Of a stretch of DNA of 64,000 bases, positions 63,288 through 64,000 are shown in pieces. Below the pieces are notes generated by a model. It had not been told where the DNA came from and ran no database searches. It worked only from the letters and a program-made list of their open reading frames with translations. Source of the stretch: Panorpa germanica (lineage: Eukaryota > Arthropoda > Insecta > Mecoptera > Panorpidae). How positions within the stretch are numbered: position 1 is the first letter of the stretch; each line of letters opens with the position of its first letter. A program made the position numbers and the translations under genes. The DNA is taken from positions 24,030,001 to 24,094,000 of the forward strand of contig OY783207.1 in the NCBI GenBank assembly GCA_963678705.1, in the 5' to 3' direction.

Positions 63288-64000
63288 TAAACAAACAATA
63301 CATATGTATAATGAAATTAATACCGGATAACATGAAATGTATTTGTTTTGCCGCGCGCTGCTAAAAGCGTTGTTTTGCGGACGCCCATGGTTCTACCAAT
63401 AAAAGTACTTAAAGCCCGCGTTATTAAACGCGGAACGGAAACGGAACAAACACAGGAATCGTTACCAGCCAGATCATTAATGCAAGACCGTTATTTGTAC
63501 TTCCACGGTTCATTTGCTAAACCCACATGACTACCTACCGACCTACCACCAGCAAAAACTGTAGTACGTCTACGGTTATGGAGCTACGACGAAGGCTACG
63601 GGCTACGGTCTGGATATTTATTATTGTACTTATAAAAAACCGTATACGGTGGAAATTGGAAAAGTATCATTAGTGGAAATGGGTGTTCACCAGCTTAATC
63701 TAACGTATTGCTGTGTGGGGATTTAAATCTGACCTCTTCGACCGCAATGCGATGCGCTAAGGGTGAACGAGTATGGATACTCATAGGGAGTGAGGGTGAA
63801 AATGTCATCCCTCCAGGGATAGAGATGGATAAAGTACTTATCCCAGTAAGGTGAGGCTGAAATTTAAATATTTATATAAAAATGTTATTTATTTGCATAT
63901 AAAAAAGTAAATGTTTGAAAATAAAAATAAAGTGAGATTTATTTAGGGTGCTGTAAGGTTTATAGAACTTCCGCGGGCGCGGGGGCAAGGGGAGGGGGCG
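63288..64000. other. Right edge of window; no gene assigned
   Basis: Contains a tRNA-like stretch on the minus strand (about 63719-63775) and ends in a GC-rich tract (63957-64000, CCGCGGGCGCGGGGGC). A 60-codon frame at 63348 is unrecognised. Confidence 0.4.

Noticed and set aside
1..64000. CRISPR arrays, rRNA genes and intact tRNA genes
   Set aside because: No regularly spaced repeat array, no rRNA signature, and no sequence with both A and B boxes in a cloverleaf arrangement was found.

Overview
This is a window of an AT-rich animal genome, almost certainly an insect or other arthropod. It has GT-AG introns of 68-78 bp beside very long ones, one deeply conserved metazoan gene, an arthropod-type BEL/Pao retroelement and many short inverted-repeat DNA elements. 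The species cannot be told from the sequence.

The only gene I can support is on the minus strand: an F-spondin (spondin-1) homologue. Nine coding exons can be joined with all phases agreeing: 47382-47187, 8204-7993, 7920-7729, 7660-7548, 7479-7386, 7107-6853, 6690-6510, 6431-6251 and 256-13. They give 1668 nt, or 556 residues: signal peptide, reeler domain, spondin_N domain and the first two thrombospondin type-1 repeats. The gene continues to the left of base 1, so further repeats and the stop codon are outside. The start codon lies just after a good splice acceptor, which suggests a non-coding first exon farther right. Exons 2-7 sit within 1.7 kb (6510-8204), but intron 1 is 38,982 bp and intron 8 is 5,994 bp.

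Nearly everything else is intron, or sequence upstream of the first coding exon. Roughly a quarter of the window is repeats that can be matched to each other by eye. There is a 3.17 kb BEL/Pao LTR element (29000-32169) with LTRs identical by eye, a 5 bp target duplication and one fused gag/pol-remnant reading frame. There are eight copies of a TTAA-flanked family (A), five copies of family B (all in one orientation), and TA-flanked families C and E. Family D has three copies and family F two. Three Helitron-like copies (G) end in a hairpin plus CTRR. Single copies resemble Harbinger (TTA duplication, 10093-10772), piggyBac (TTAA, 27067-27881) and a long-TIR foldback (about 380-743). Two nested insertions (B in C, and E in D) give empty-site comparisons that fix the insertion boundaries.

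The stretch from 47.4 to 64 kb has no recognisable coding exon. It holds repeats, simple-sequence tracts, a pyrimidine-rich block and a GC-rich edge at 63957-64000. I found no tRNA or rRNA gene, CRISPR array or bacterial-type operon, and no clear new biochemical system. The more unusual points are the freshly inserted but gutted BEL/Pao element, the MITE living inside a micro-intron, and the nested elements.
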